Assembly: GCF_004119455.1 (NCBI RefSeq)
Contig: NZ_NRQT01000004.1
Coordinates: 372,001 to 436,000 of the forward strand
Length of the DNA stretch: 64,000 nt
Source of the DNA: Chryseobacterium sp. CH25
GTDB lineage: Bacteria; Bacteroidota; Bacteroidia; Flavobacteriales; Weeksellaceae
Direction of reading: 5' to 3'
Part shown: piece after piece, positions 27,189-36,443 of the stretch
How the letters are laid out: every line of letters starts with the position of its first letter
How positions within the stretch are numbered: position 1 is the first letter of the stretch
Position numbers and translations under genes: made by a program
The notes under the pieces: generated by a model
The model's database searches: none
What the model saw: only the letters and a program-made list of their open reading frames with translations
What the model was told of the DNA's origin: nothing

Positions 27189-27442
27189 ATGGCGTAAAAT
27201 GAAAATAAATATGTTAAAGTTTGGTTAATGGAATTTTTGATGATGAAAAAAATATTGAATATGTTTTATGAATAAGTGTTTTTAATTGAATATTTTCTCT
27301 TAATAAATGTTATTTTTTTGAATTTGAATTAATTGTGAATTGCTAAACTGTTAAAATATAGAGGATTATTTCTGTTCTTTAATTTTTTTGATGTAACAAA
27401 TATTAGGGTATAGTGGTCTTATACATAAAACTAAGATTTCAC

Positions 27443-29620
27443 ATGAAAATAATATTATTTCCTATAGCAGTATTAACAGGTTCTCTGGCTTTAGCTCAGA
27501 CTCAGACTCCTGCTGCTAAGGATACTGTAAAAGGCAATGCAAAAGAGATAGAAGCGGTTACCATTGTAGCAAGAAAACCAACAGTAGAGTCTAAAGTAGA
27601 CCGAACTGTCTTTAATGTGGCTAACAGCTCTATTGTGGCTGGAAATACAACATGGGATGTCCTGAGAATGACTCCTTTGGTAAGCATTGACAACAGCGAT
27701 GCAATTAAGGCAGAAGGACAGTCTGTAACAGTATATATCAACGACAGAAAATCTGTTTTTACAGGAAAAGAATTAAAAGAATACCTTAAAACAATTCCTG
27801 CAGATAATTTACTGAAGATTGAAGTTATTACCAGCCCGTCTTCAAGATATGAAGCTACCGGTTCTGTGATCAATATTGTATTGAAGAAACGTGATGATGA
27901 AGGATTGAAAGGAAGTATTTCACTAAGTAACAGAATTGGTACAAAAAATACACAGTATTCTAATTTTAACCTGAACTATCATAAGAAGAAATTTACTCAG
28001 ACTCTGATTGGAAGTTATGCCAATAATAATTATGTACAGAAAGGATCCAGTAACCTTGTATTCTATGCTGACAATACTTTGAACAGAGATTTAAGTTATC
28101 AAACCATCTCCAAAAGTGAAACTCCTTCGCTTTCCTCTACTTCTGAATTTGAACTGAATGATAAAAATAATATCGGGCTTGTTATGGAGTTTTTTCAAAG
28201 CCGAAATTTATCATGGTCAGATACTGATGGAAGAGAATATGATTATGATAAAAAAGACTTTATCAATTACCATCAGGCTCAAAACGCTAATGGTTTTTAT
28301 CGTAACCTGGGTACCAATGTTTTTTATAAGTATTATGATAAAGAGAAAAACAGGATTTTGGATATTAATCTGGGTACCAATTATTCCGGAAATGATAATA
28401 ATGAACTCATCAACAAAACCATTGTGAATGATCCCAAGATTAAAGAAATCGGATCCATAAACAATGCCCAGATGCGTAATTATTATCTGAAGGTAGATTA
28501 CACCCAGCCATTAGGAAAATCCTGGGGTACTATTGAAGTTGGAGCAAAGACAGAGCTTAACAACCACATTATTCCTAACAATCTTTATGGATACAGCTTG
28601 GGAACTGCTGAATATACAGGCCTTTCTACAAAAGATAAGTTCCATTATGAGGATAATATCACTTCGGTATATGCTAACTACAGTAAAACGTTTTTCAAAA
28701 AGTTGGAAACCAGGATCGGACTTCGATATGAATATATTGATTTTAGAGTAAGACAGGATGTAGCAGGAACCGAAAGAAAAGATGGTTATGGTACTTTTCT
28801 TCCTAACTTATTACTGAAATATAGTTTCTCAGATAAATATGATCTGAGCCTTACTTATGACCGCAAAATATGGAGACCCTGGTATTCTGAGTTCAATCCT
28901 TTCTTAACTCCATCCATTGATGGAACGTATTCCAGAGGAAATATGGACTTGAATCCTAACCCTAACGACAGGCTTTATCTGAAGTTTGGAATCCTGAAAA
29001 AGTATTTTATCTCTGCAAGATATATGCACACCAACCAGGATTATTGGACCACGTATACCAACGAAGGCGGAAGAAACGTATCTTATCCTGGCAACTTCAA
29101 TGGTAGAGTTGAAAAGTATTATATTTTTGCCAATACCAATCAGAATTTTCTTAAAAACAAACTGAATCTGAATGTTGGATTTGGTTGGTACTATATTGAT
29201 AATCATGATTTCAATTTGAAAAATGATATTGGCGGAAGGTCTTATATCAACTATTGGGGTGGTTCTGCCAATCTTTCTTATACCAACCTTTTCAATAAGA
29301 ACATTAACGTGAGTGCATGGATGGAAATTTCCAATCAGAATAACGGAAATACACAGGCGAATAACACCAACGTATTCCATAATATTTCCATCACCAAAAT
29401 ATTCCCCAAAACTCAAATGGAAGCCAGCATACAGCTGATGAATATTTTTAAAAGACCTTATTCTGATGATATCACCTACAATCAGGGTGGAACAGTCAGA
29501 AGATATGAATTATGGGATTGGTATGGGGTAAACGTAACGTTTGTAAAGCGTTTCGGAAACCAGAAGGTAAAAGAAAATACCAAAACAGATGTTGAGAAAA
29601 ACTCCGGAGGAGGAAAATAG
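27443..29620 (+). CDS. TonB-dependent receptor, outer-membrane beta-barrel family (PF14905-like)
   Basis: A 725-residue outer-membrane protein. The ATG at 27443 gives a signal peptide (MKIILFPIAVLTGSLALAQ). A plug domain follows (EIEAVTIVARKPTVESKVDR, TTWDVLRMTPLVSIDNSDAI, DNLLKIEVITSPSSRYEATG, then SVINIVLKK), and about 550 residues of aromatic-rich beta strands form the barrel. It lacks the N-terminal carboxypeptidase-like domain of SusC proteins and has no SusD partner, so a sugar-uptake role is not indicated. The substrate is unknown; metal chelate or peptide uptake is possible. Confidence 0.9.
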   Translation: MKIILFPIAVLTGSLALAQTQTPAAKDTVKGNAKEIEAVTIVARKPTVESKVDRTVFNVANSSIVAGNTTWDVLRMTPLVSIDNSDAIKAEGQSVTVYINDRKSVFTGKELKEYLKTIPADNLLKIEVITSPSSRYEATGSVINIVLKKRDDEGLKGSISLSNRIGTKNTQYSNFNLNYHKKKFTQTLIGSYANNNYVQKGSSNLVFYADNTLNRDLSYQTISKSETPSLSSTSEFELNDKNNIGLVMEFFQSRNLSWSDTDGREYDYDKKDFINYHQAQNANGFYRNLGTNVFYKYYDKEKNRILDINLGTNYSGNDNNELINKTIVNDPKIKEIGSINNAQMRNYYLKVDYTQPLGKSWGTIEVGAKTELNNHIIPNNLYGYSLGTAEYTGLSTKDKFHYEDNITSVYANYSKTFFKKLETRIGLRYEYIDFRVRQDVAGTERKDGYGTFLPNLLLKYSFSDKYDLSLTYDRKIWRPWYSEFNPFLTPSIDGTYSRGNMDLNPNPNDRLYLKFGILKKYFISARYMHTNQDYWTTYTNEGGRNVSYPGNFNGRVEKYYIFANTNQNFLKNKLNLNVGFGWYYIDNHDFNLKNDIGGRSYINYWGGSANLSYTNLFNKNINVSAWMEISNQNNGNTQANNTNVFHNISITKIFPKTQMEASIQLMNIFKRPYSDDITYNQGGTVRRYELWDWYGVNVTFVKRFGNQKVKENTKTDVEKNSGGGK

Positions 29621-29646
29621 AAGAAATGTTAGATTAATTAAATATA

Positions 29647-29678
29647 AAAGTAGGTTTCAGTTTGAGACCTACTTTTTT
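29647..29678 (+). terminator. Terminator after the TonB-dependent receptor gene
   Basis: AAGTAGGTTTC pairs with GAGACCTACTT (one G-T pair) and is followed by a T run. It lies about 30 bases past the stop. Confidence 0.82.
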
Positions 29679-30003
29679 GTTTATTTCAACACTATATTTT
29701 TATAACCACATAGATGCATAGAAAAAAAATCTGTGTAATTTGTGAAATCTGTGGGAGGTTTACCAAAAACTAAACTTGTTAATATTTTAAACGCAAAGAT
29801 TTAAAATATTCTGATGTTATATTGTAAGGAAGCGAAGAGGGAATCAATGAAATTGATTCTTTCTAAGCGCATGGTTAATCATACCTCTTCATCAGGCGAC
29901 TTGTCGCACTTCTTAGCTCCCTTAGAATAAAGCTGCTCAACAAATTCTCTTTTGCGTTTTATCTAAAAAAATCTGCGTAATCTGTCTGATCAGCGAGAGA
30001 AAC
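29679..30003. repeat. Gene-free stretch with dispersed AATCTGTG/AATCTGCG repeats
   Basis: No gene is supported. It contains repeat copies at 29728-29757 and 29965-30000 of the AATCTGYG family, also seen at 41163-41270, 42884-42907 and 53950-53981. It also holds a small palindrome, GAATCAAT with ATTGATTC, near 29843. These sit between two convergent genes. Confidence 0.55.
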
Positions 30004-30035
30004 AAAAAAAGCAGGCTTCAAAAAAGAAACCTGCT
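30004..30035 (-). terminator. Terminator of the GH3 gene
   Basis: On the minus strand AGCAGGTTTC pairs with GAAGCCTGCT and is followed by seven T. It lies about 80 bases past the GH3 stop. Confidence 0.8.
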
Positions 30036-30116
30036 CAAATTCTACAAAATTAATAGATAGAGTAGTTAGCCGTCAAATAGAAACTTCCATCTTCATGCAT
30101 CCATCTTCCATCTTTT

Positions 30117-32375
30117 CTATTTCAACGTAAACTTTATTTTTGTTTTAATGGCATCTGACGAATTCCCGATCAGGGCTTCAAAATCTCCAGGTTCAGCTAC
30201 CCAGTCGTGCTTCTGAGCATCAAAGAAACTTAAAGCAGACTTATCAATAGTGAAAGTCACTTCTTTTTGTTCTCCTGGATTTAAATAGACCTTTTCAAAG
30301 CCTTTTAATTCTTTAGCAGGGCGTGGAACAGATGATTTTAAATCACTGATGTAAAGCTGGGCAACTTCAGCTCCGGCTTTTTTTCCTGTATTTTTAACTG
30401 TTACGGTAAAAGTGATGGTATCGTTCTGTGATAAGGTGGTTTTATCTGCTTTAGCCTTTCCAAATTCAAAAGTAGTATAGCTCAACCCATGGCCGAAACT
30501 GAAAAGTGGTTTAATGTTTTTGGTATCATGCCAACGGTATCCAACAAATACTCCTTCATTATAAGTAATATTAATAGGGTTTTTCTGGTCTTTTCCTTTT
30601 CCGGCAGCCAATTCATCTTTCTGTCCGGGATATTCTCCAAGCTGATGAGCGGAATTGTCTTCAAGCTTTATAGGGAATGTAAACGGAAGCTTTCCTGACG
30701 GGTTGGCGTCACCTGCTAAAACAGAAGCGATAGAGTTTCCGGCTTCAGAACCCAGATACCATGATTGTAAAACGGTTGGTACTTCTTTAATCCAAGGCAT
30801 CGCAACAGCATTTCCGGAAACCAGAACTACAGCTAAGTTTTTATTGGCTTTGGCAAGTGCAGAAATAACGTTGTCTTGATTGTATGGTAATCCATAGCTT
30901 TTTCTGTCGTTTCCTTCACTGTCCTGGAAGTCAGCTTTATTCAGTCCGCCCACAAAAATTACATAATCGGATTTTTTAGCCAGTTCTACAGCTTCATTTA
31001 AGAGTTCTGCTTCAGAACGGGTGTCTTTTAAGTCCTGTCCGGATTTTACTCCATTGTATTCTCCGCCAATATCACCTACATATCCTCTGGCATATTGTAC
31101 TTCAGACTGCTTTCCAAATCTTGATTTTATGCCGTCTAGTGGAAGGGTTTCATATTTTACTTTCAGTGATGAAGAACCACCGCCCACAGTCATAATCTTG
31201 ATTGCATTTTCACCAATAACGGCAATTTTTTTAGCTTTATTGATATCGATAGGAAGTACATTACCTTGGTTTTTTAACAGAACAATTCCTTCTTCCCCAA
31301 TTTCTTTAGCCACAGCTTTATGCTCTTCAGACGCAACGTTTCCGAAAGGTTTATTTCGGTTCATTGTCGTTTTATAGGCAAGGCGAAGAAGTCTGGTTAC
31401 CTTGTCATCCAGCTCTTGGGTTCCTACTTTTCCAGCTTTAATTAGATCAAGATAGGGTTTGGCCAGATAATAATTATCGTAAGCATTCTTAGTTCCGGCA
31501 GAAAGACCGTTAGTCCAGGATCCGAATTCAAGATCTAATCCGTTGTGAATGGCCTGTTCGGTATTGTTAACAGCTCCCCAATCGGAAACCACTACACCTT
31601 TGTAATTCCATTCTTTCTTCAGAATATCATTCAAAAGGTATTGATTCTGGCTGGCATACTGACCTTTATACATGTCGTAAGCTCCCATGATGGTCCATGA
31701 ATCTCCTTCTGTAACTGCAGCCTTGAAAGGTGGCAGATATATTTCGTAAAGAGTTCTGTCATCCACATTCACATTGCTGGTATGACGGAACATTTCCTGG
31801 TTGTTCAATGCAAAATGTTTCACAGATGTTGCTACACCGTTAGATTGTACCCCTTTAATATAAGGAACGACCATTTTTGAGGTTAAATATGGATCTTCAC
31901 CCATGTATTCAAAGTTTCTTCCATTCAATGGTGTTCTGTAGATATTCACTCCAGGTCCTAAAAGAATATCTTTCTTTCTGTAACGAGCTTCTTCTCCTAA
32001 TGCTTTACCGTAATTCCAGGACATTTTTTTATTCCATGTTGCAGATAAAGCGGTTAGAGCAGGGTAGGCGATAATAGAATCGTTGGTCCATCCGGCCTGA
32101 TCCCATTCGTCCCACATTACTTCAGGTCTTACCCCGTGAGGGCCATCAGTCGTCCAGAATTCAGGAATTCCTAATCTTGGAACACCAGGTGAACTGAACT
32201 TCGACTGTGCATGAAGCATAGCCACTTTTTCTTCCAGGGTCATTTTGGATAGAGCATCCTTAATGCGCTCTTCTACAGGTTTTGATTCATCTAAATAAAC
32301 GGGAGTAGTATTCTGGGCCATATAAGAAACAGAAATAAAGGTGAATAAACTTACAATGGCGGTTTTCTTTAACAT
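30117..32375 (-). CDS. Exported GH3 beta-glucosidase
   Basis: A 752-residue periplasmic glycoside hydrolase. A signal peptide (LKKTAIVSLFTFISVSYMAQ) precedes the GH3 N-domain (EERIKDALSKMTLEEKVAML, ATSVKHFALNNQEMFR). The nucleophile Asp is in VVVSDWGAVNN (about residue 270). The second domain (IAVIGENAIKIMTVGGGSSS) and a C-terminal fibronectin-III-like domain (VTVKNTGKKAGAEVAQLYIS) complete the usual layout. It releases terminal beta-linked glucose or related sugars from oligosaccharides. It is monocistronic, with a good promoter and its own terminator. Confidence 0.93.
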   Translation of the reverse strand: MLKKTAIVSLFTFISVSYMAQNTTPVYLDESKPVEERIKDALSKMTLEEKVAMLHAQSKFSSPGVPRLGIPEFWTTDGPHGVRPEVMWDEWDQAGWTNDSIIAYPALTALSATWNKKMSWNYGKALGEEARYRKKDILLGPGVNIYRTPLNGRNFEYMGEDPYLTSKMVVPYIKGVQSNGVATSVKHFALNNQEMFRHTSNVNVDDRTLYEIYLPPFKAAVTEGDSWTIMGAYDMYKGQYASQNQYLLNDILKKEWNYKGVVVSDWGAVNNTEQAIHNGLDLEFGSWTNGLSAGTKNAYDNYYLAKPYLDLIKAGKVGTQELDDKVTRLLRLAYKTTMNRNKPFGNVASEEHKAVAKEIGEEGIVLLKNQGNVLPIDINKAKKIAVIGENAIKIMTVGGGSSSLKVKYETLPLDGIKSRFGKQSEVQYARGYVGDIGGEYNGVKSGQDLKDTRSEAELLNEAVELAKKSDYVIFVGGLNKADFQDSEGNDRKSYGLPYNQDNVISALAKANKNLAVVLVSGNAVAMPWIKEVPTVLQSWYLGSEAGNSIASVLAGDANPSGKLPFTFPIKLEDNSAHQLGEYPGQKDELAAGKGKDQKNPINITYNEGVFVGYRWHDTKNIKPLFSFGHGLSYTTFEFGKAKADKTTLSQNDTITFTVTVKNTGKKAGAEVAQLYISDLKSSVPRPAKELKGFEKVYLNPGEQKEVTFTIDKSALSFFDAQKHDWVAEPGDFEALIGNSSDAIKTKIKFTLK

Positions 32376-32398
32376 ATTGCCTTTTTATTGGATTAAAG

Positions 32399-32431
32399 CA
32401 AAAATAAACAAAATTTTTATATTATCTCAAA
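32399..32431 (-). promoter_or_regulatory. Promoter of the GH3 gene
   Basis: On the minus strand TTTG (32428-32431), a 21-base spacer and TATTTTTG (32399-32406) match the Bacteroidota consensus well. The box ends about 23 bases before the ATG. Confidence 0.65.
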
Positions 32432-32454
32432 TTGAGAAAATAAATTTTGAAACC

Positions 32455-32487
32455 TAAAAAAACTGCCAGAAAAATTGCTGACAGTTT
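32455..32487 (-). terminator. Terminator downstream of metQ
   Basis: On the minus strand AAACTGTCAG pairs with CTGGCAGTTT (one mismatch) and runs into a T-rich tail. It lies about 160 bases past the metQ stop and just upstream of the GH3 promoter. Confidence 0.6.
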
Positions 32488-32594
32488 GTTATTTATTGTT
32501 GGGTAGAAATGTAATGAGAGAGATTTGGAGAAAATAGACGAATAGATAATAGAATTTACACGGCAATCGTCAATTAGAGGTGAAGGGATAACAA

Positions 32595-32630
32595 CTCGTA
32601 CCCCATATCTCGAATCCCGCACCCCGAAAC
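32595..32630 (-). repeat. Copy of a TTCGGGATACGAGATAC-type dispersed repeat
   Basis: On the minus strand it reads GTTTCGGGGTGCGGGATTCG, then AGATATGGGGTACGAG. A second copy is on the plus strand at 58063-58095. Both lie in intergenic DNA beside glycosidase genes. Confidence 0.5.
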
Positions 32631-32646
32631 ATACTCTCCAACACAA

Positions 32647-33453
32647 TTACCAGCCTTTCACAGCTCCTCCTTTAAACACTTCCAAAGCTTTCTTTTCCAC
32701 TTCATCAGACTGATATGCTTTCACAAAGTTTTTTACCTTTTGGCTGTTCTTGTTATCCTGTCTTGTTACAACGAGGTTAACGTATGGGGAGTCTTTATCT
32801 TCTTTGAATATACCTTGTTTTTCAGAATCCAGTCCGGCTTGGGCGGCAAAATTGTTATTGATGATGCCTACCACAACATCTCTGTCATCTAAAACCCTAG
32901 GGATCTGTGCTCCCTCAATCTCCATAATATTTAATTGTTTTGGGTTTTCTGTGATATCGGTAACTTTTGGAAGCAATCCGACACCAGCTTTTAATTTTAC
33001 TAGCCCATTTTTCTGTAACAGAAGTAAAGAACGGCCGCCATTGGTAGGGTCATTAGGAATAACAATGGTGCTTCCATTTTGAAGTTCACTAAGGTTTTTG
33101 ATCTTTTTAGAATAGGCAACAATAGGGTATACAAACGTATTTCCTACAATAGCAAGGTTATATCCTCTTTGTTTTGATTGTTCGGTTAAATAAGGAGCAT
33201 GCTGGAACGCGTTGGCATCAATATCGCCATTTACCAAAGCCTCATTGGGAACCACATAATCATTGAAAGGAATCAGCTCCACTTCTAGATTATACTTCTC
33301 TTTGGCTACTTTTTTAGCTACTTCAGCTACTTCCTGTTCCGGTCCGTAAGTAATTCCAACCCTGATAAAATTCGGATCGTCTTTTCTTCCTGAGCATGCA
33401 CTAAAAAGCAGTACTCCGGCAGCGATTAAACCTAAAATCTTTATTTTTTTCAT
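32647..33453 (-). CDS. metQ: Methionine ABC transporter substrate-binding lipoprotein MetQ
   Basis: A 268-residue lipoprotein. The start at 33453 gives the signal MKKIKILGLIAAGVLLFSAC with lipobox FSAC. NLPA-family marks follow: RVGITYGPEQEVAEVAKKV, NGDIDANAFQHAPYL, VIPNDPTNGGRSLLLLQ, and near the end DSPYVNLVVTRQDN. It binds methionine and hands it to MetI. It is the last gene of the EamA-metN-metI-metQ operon. Confidence 0.93.
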   Translation of the reverse strand: MKKIKILGLIAAGVLLFSACSGRKDDPNFIRVGITYGPEQEVAEVAKKVAKEKYNLEVELIPFNDYVVPNEALVNGDIDANAFQHAPYLTEQSKQRGYNLAIVGNTFVYPIVAYSKKIKNLSELQNGSTIVIPNDPTNGGRSLLLLQKNGLVKLKAGVGLLPKVTDITENPKQLNIMEIEGAQIPRVLDDRDVVVGIINNNFAAQAGLDSEKQGIFKEDKDSPYVNLVVTRQDNKNSQKVKNFVKAYQSDEVEKKALEVFKGGAVKGW

Positions 33454-33527
33454 TCTATTCTTTTTAATAATATGTATAAAGGGTACAGAACCTGTTCGTT
33501 CACATCTCAATTACTCTAAAACTCTCA

Positions 33528-34184
33528 TTACCTATGGTCAAACTTCTTAGATAGTCTGTCTCCCATAAACTGGATGATAAAAACCAAAAGAACAAGCAGT
33601 ATCAGAACAGTGTTCATGATTACAATATCATAACCGATATATCCATATTGGTATCCAACCTGTCCTAATCCACCTGCACCTACAGCACCTCCCATAGCAG
33701 AATACCCTACTAAGGTGATTAAAGTAATGGTCGCATTATTAATTAATGAAGGAAGTGCTTCAGGAAGCAAAACCTTTCTGATAATCTGAATTGGCGATGC
33801 ACCCAGAGCTCTTGCCGTCTCAATTAATCCGTGGGGAACTTCAATAAGGCTGTTTTCTACCAATCGTGCAATGAAAGGAGCAGCTCCAACACTTAGTGGA
33901 ACCAAAGCTGCATTCACTCCAATGGATGTTCCTGCTAAAATCCTTGTAAAAGGGATCATCCACACAATTAAAATAATGAAAGGGATAGCACGGAAAATAT
34001 TTACAATAATGGATAATGCTCTATAATAGGCCACATTTTCCAACAGTTGTCCTTTTCTTGTTAAAAATAATAGAATTCCCACCGGAAGACCAAGAACGAA
34101 TCCAAAAAATCCGGACACGAATGTCATATAAACTGTTTCCCAGGTTCCTTTTGCCAAAAGGGCAAGTACCGCATCACTAAGCAT
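33528..34184 (-). CDS. metI: Methionine ABC transporter permease MetI
   Basis: A 218-residue inner-membrane permease with five or six hydrophobic segments. The EAA loop that contacts the ATPase is seen as LIETARALGASPIQIIRKVL (about 120-139). MIPFTRILAGTSIGVNAALV is typical of MetI. It overlaps metN by 8 bases, so translation is coupled. It forms a dimer with two MetN subunits. Confidence 0.93.
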   Translation of the reverse strand: MLSDAVLALLAKGTWETVYMTFVSGFFGFVLGLPVGILLFLTRKGQLLENVAYYRALSIIVNIFRAIPFIILIVWMIPFTRILAGTSIGVNAALVPLSVGAAPFIARLVENSLIEVPHGLIETARALGASPIQIIRKVLLPEALPSLINNATITLITLVGYSAMGGAVGAGGLGQVGYQYGYIGYDIVIMNTVLILLVLLVFIIQFMGDRLSKKFDHR

Positions 34185-35205
34185 ATCCTTTTACTGTATT
34201 TTGAATTTTATTCTGATTAAAATAATAAATGGCTTTTTGGTTTTCCTCAGCCTCTCCTTGAAGTTGCAAAAGTAGTTTACCAAAATTAGAATTCCCAAAA
34301 TATTCTACATCTGCTTTCAAAAGTTTGTAAGGAATTTTATGTTCATTGTATAATGCTGACAGAATCTGTTCAACACTTATGTTTTCGTTAAGTTCTATTT
34401 CAACCAGTGGAAATAAACCATCCTGCGGCTCTTTCTGTAGTCTGATATTGAGTTCCTGTGGCAGGGTCATGATGTCTGAATTTATAAATTGTTGGATCAC
34501 CGGATTTTCCCGGTTTGAAATGATCTCACTTAAAGTTCCTTTGGCTAATAGTTTTCCTTTGTCTATCACGGCTACGTGGTTACAAACCGCTTTAATAACT
34601 TCCATTTCATGGGTAATCAGAAGAATGGTAATCCCTAATCTCTGGTTGATATCCCTTAACAGCTGTAAAATAGATTGAGTGGTCACCGGATCGAGTGCAC
34701 TGGTTGCTTCGTCACAAAGCAGTAGGTGAGGGTCATTAGCCAGAGCCCTTGCAATGGCTACTCTTTGTTTCTGACCTCCGGAAAGACTTTTGGGATAATC
34801 ATTGGCTTTATCTTCAAGACCTACAATTTTCAATAATTCGTTGACCTTTTTTTTAATCTGATCTTTGCTGATGTGATCTAGTTCCAGGGGAAGCGCTACA
34901 TTATCAAAAACAGTTCTCGAAGAAAGAAGATTAAAATGCTGGAAGATCATTCCTATTTTTTTACGTTCCTCAGCAAGCTGCTTTGAACTTAGTTGAATAA
35001 AATCCTTTCCATTAATAATAACCTGGCCTTCATCCGGTCTTTCCAATAGATTAACGGTACGGATCAGCGTACTTTTTCCTGCTCCGGAGAATCCTATGAT
35101 TCCTACAATATCACCTTTATCTATATTGAGACTCACCTGATCCAATGCCTTAAAGGCTTGTTTCTTTTGATGGAATGTTTTTGATATGTTTTTGATTTCT
35201 ATCAT
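34177..35205 (-). CDS. metN: Methionine ABC transporter ATP-binding protein MetN
   Basis: A 342-residue ATPase. Walker A is GFSGAGKSTL (about 38-47), the signature LSGGQKQR (about 140-147) and Walker B LLLCDEATSALD. The C-terminal 90 residues form the NIL domain that binds methionine for trans-inhibition, with VEIELNENISVEQILSALYN near its start. It starts 18 bases after the EamA transporter stop in the same operon. Confidence 0.95.
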   Translation of the reverse strand: MIEIKNISKTFHQKKQAFKALDQVSLNIDKGDIVGIIGFSGAGKSTLIRTVNLLERPDEGQVIINGKDFIQLSSKQLAEERKKIGMIFQHFNLLSSRTVFDNVALPLELDHISKDQIKKKVNELLKIVGLEDKANDYPKSLSGGQKQRVAIARALANDPHLLLCDEATSALDPVTTQSILQLLRDINQRLGITILLITHEMEVIKAVCNHVAVIDKGKLLAKGTLSEIISNRENPVIQQFINSDIMTLPQELNIRLQKEPQDGLFPLVEIELNENISVEQILSALYNEHKIPYKLLKADVEYFGNSNFGKLLLQLQGEAEENQKAIYYFNQNKIQNTVKGYA

Positions 35206-35223
35206 TCTGATGCTTTATACTAT

Positions 35224-36222
35224 TTAAATAGGCTGATATCTCTTGCCTGTTCTGTTAAAAAATCTTCTAACTCTTCTAAGTTTTACTTTAGACCGTTTTG
35301 AAAGCTTAAAATATTTGGTGACATTGGTAAGCAATACTCCCAGCAATATGATTGCCAAACCATACAATTGGCCTCCATTGATACTTTGGTTGGCCACAAG
35401 CCATCCTGCAATAACCGTAACAATAGGGTTAATGTAAGTATGGGTACTCACCAAGGCAGCGGGTTTTACGGACAACAGCCAAATGTACGACAAATAAGCG
35501 ACTATCGATCCAAAGAAGATCAAAAACAGAACACCTGCCCAGGCTGATGTTGGTACGTTTGAGACCGAGAAATCAGTCCATTCCCCTCTGAATAAGGCAA
35601 TAAGAAAAGCCGCTGTTCCTGCCACAATAAGTTGTTGGGCAATATTCATAAAAGTAGATTGTGATGCCGGATTCTTTTTGGAATATAAAGATCCTAAAAC
35701 CCATGCAATAGAACTTAATCCCAATACCACAAAAGCAGTAATACGAAGTTGAGGATCAGCAGCAGCATGTGCCGCAGTTGAATTTACACTTCCTTTTAAG
35801 AAGAAAACCAATCCTACAAAACCAATCATCAAACCTATCGGAATAAATTTATCCGAAAAATAATACTTCCAGTTTTTCCTGTCGATGGCAATAAACCAGA
35901 AAGGTCCGGTTGCTATTGCTATGGCAGCCTCAGAAGCTGTTACATATTGTTCACCCCAGGCCACAAGACCTGTCCCTCCGGTAAGGATAAGAACTCCGGT
36001 AATTGCGTTTTTCTTCCAGTTGATAAGAGAATCAGCTTTTTCTCCTTTAGAAAGAAGATATCCAATCATCAGAATTCCTGCTACCAGAAATCTCAATCCG
36101 GAAAGAATAAACGGTGGGAAACCTTTCAAGCCAAATGAAATAGCTAAAAACGTAATCCCCCATATTACATAGATGTTTGTAAATGCCAATGGAACCAGCC
36201 ATTTGTTTTTAGAATTGCTCAT
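35224..36222 (-). CDS. EamA/DMT-family transporter in the metNIQ operon
   Basis: A 332-residue inner-membrane protein with ten hydrophobic segments in two EamA repeats (WLVPLAFTNIYVIWGITFLA at the start; SIVAYLSYIWLLSVKPAALV in repeat two). EamA proteins usually export amino acids or related metabolites. The start at 36222 is chosen because the hydrophobic repeat begins there and an upstream extension would read through a terminator hairpin. Its place ahead of metN suggests traffic of a methionine-related compound, perhaps export balancing uptake. This is inferred from context only. Confidence 0.9.
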   Translation of the reverse strand: MSNSKNKWLVPLAFTNIYVIWGITFLAISFGLKGFPPFILSGLRFLVAGILMIGYLLSKGEKADSLINWKKNAITGVLILTGGTGLVAWGEQYVTASEAAIAIATGPFWFIAIDRKNWKYYFSDKFIPIGLMIGFVGLVFFLKGSVNSTAAHAAADPQLRITAFVVLGLSSIAWVLGSLYSKKNPASQSTFMNIAQQLIVAGTAAFLIALFRGEWTDFSVSNVPTSAWAGVLFLIFFGSIVAYLSYIWLLSVKPAALVSTHTYINPIVTVIAGWLVANQSINGGQLYGLAIILLGVLLTNVTKYFKLSKRSKVKLRRVRRFFNRTGKRYQPI

Positions 36223-36250
36223 TTTTATTTTTTTAATGTTTTGGTTTTTA

Positions 36251-36284
36251 AATAAAAAAGGCCCTACAACTCGGTAGGGCCTTT
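36251..36284 (-). terminator. Terminator/attenuator hairpin ahead of the EamA-metNIQ operon
   Basis: AAAGGCCCTAC and GTAGGGCCTTT form a perfect 11-bp stem around a 6-base loop. On the minus strand it is followed by a T-rich tail, 29 bases before the EamA ATG and 27 bases after the small leader ORF. Its position inside the transcript suggests conditional termination. Confidence 0.8.
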
Positions 36285-36310
36285 GAAAGTATGTCATATT
36301 AAAAGTAAGG

Positions 36311-36409
36311 TCACCCACAGTATTCTTCATGCACAGGCATACAGATATCCTTCATCATGTTTTTAATGATGTGTTTTATTGTTGCATTATTCTTTGTTTC
36401 TGTGCTCAT
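36311..36409 (-). CDS. Possible leader peptide of the EamA-metNIQ operon (32 residues)
   Basis: An ATG at 36409 opens MSTETKNNATIKHIIKNMMK, followed by DICMPVHEEYCG and a TGA. It lies about 27 bases after a TATATTTG box and directly before a strong terminator hairpin. It carries four Met and two Cys, clustered in its second half, which suits an attenuator peptide for a methionine-uptake operon. It may instead be a free small protein; no homologue is recognised. Confidence 0.45.
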   Translation of the reverse strand: MSTETKNNATIKHIIKNMMKDICMPVHEEYCG

Positions 36410-36435
36410 TTTATTTTATTTCCTGAATACGTTTG

Positions 36436-36443
36436 CAAATATA
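36436..36443 (-). promoter_or_regulatory. -7 box for the leader of the EamA-metNIQ operon
   Basis: The minus strand reads TATATTTG, a full TAnnTTTG match. It would start the transcript about 20 bases before the leader ORF. No clear TTG is seen upstream. Confidence 0.5.

Noticed and set aside
27443-29620. SusC/SusD polysaccharide utilisation locus with the GH3 gene
   Set aside because: The receptor lacks the SusC N-terminal domain, there is no SusD, and the GH3 gene is convergent with its own promoter.
32422-32646. Minus-strand 74-codon ORF between metQ and GH3
   Set aside because: It overlaps a dispersed repeat, a terminator and the GH3 promoter; the composition is not protein-like.
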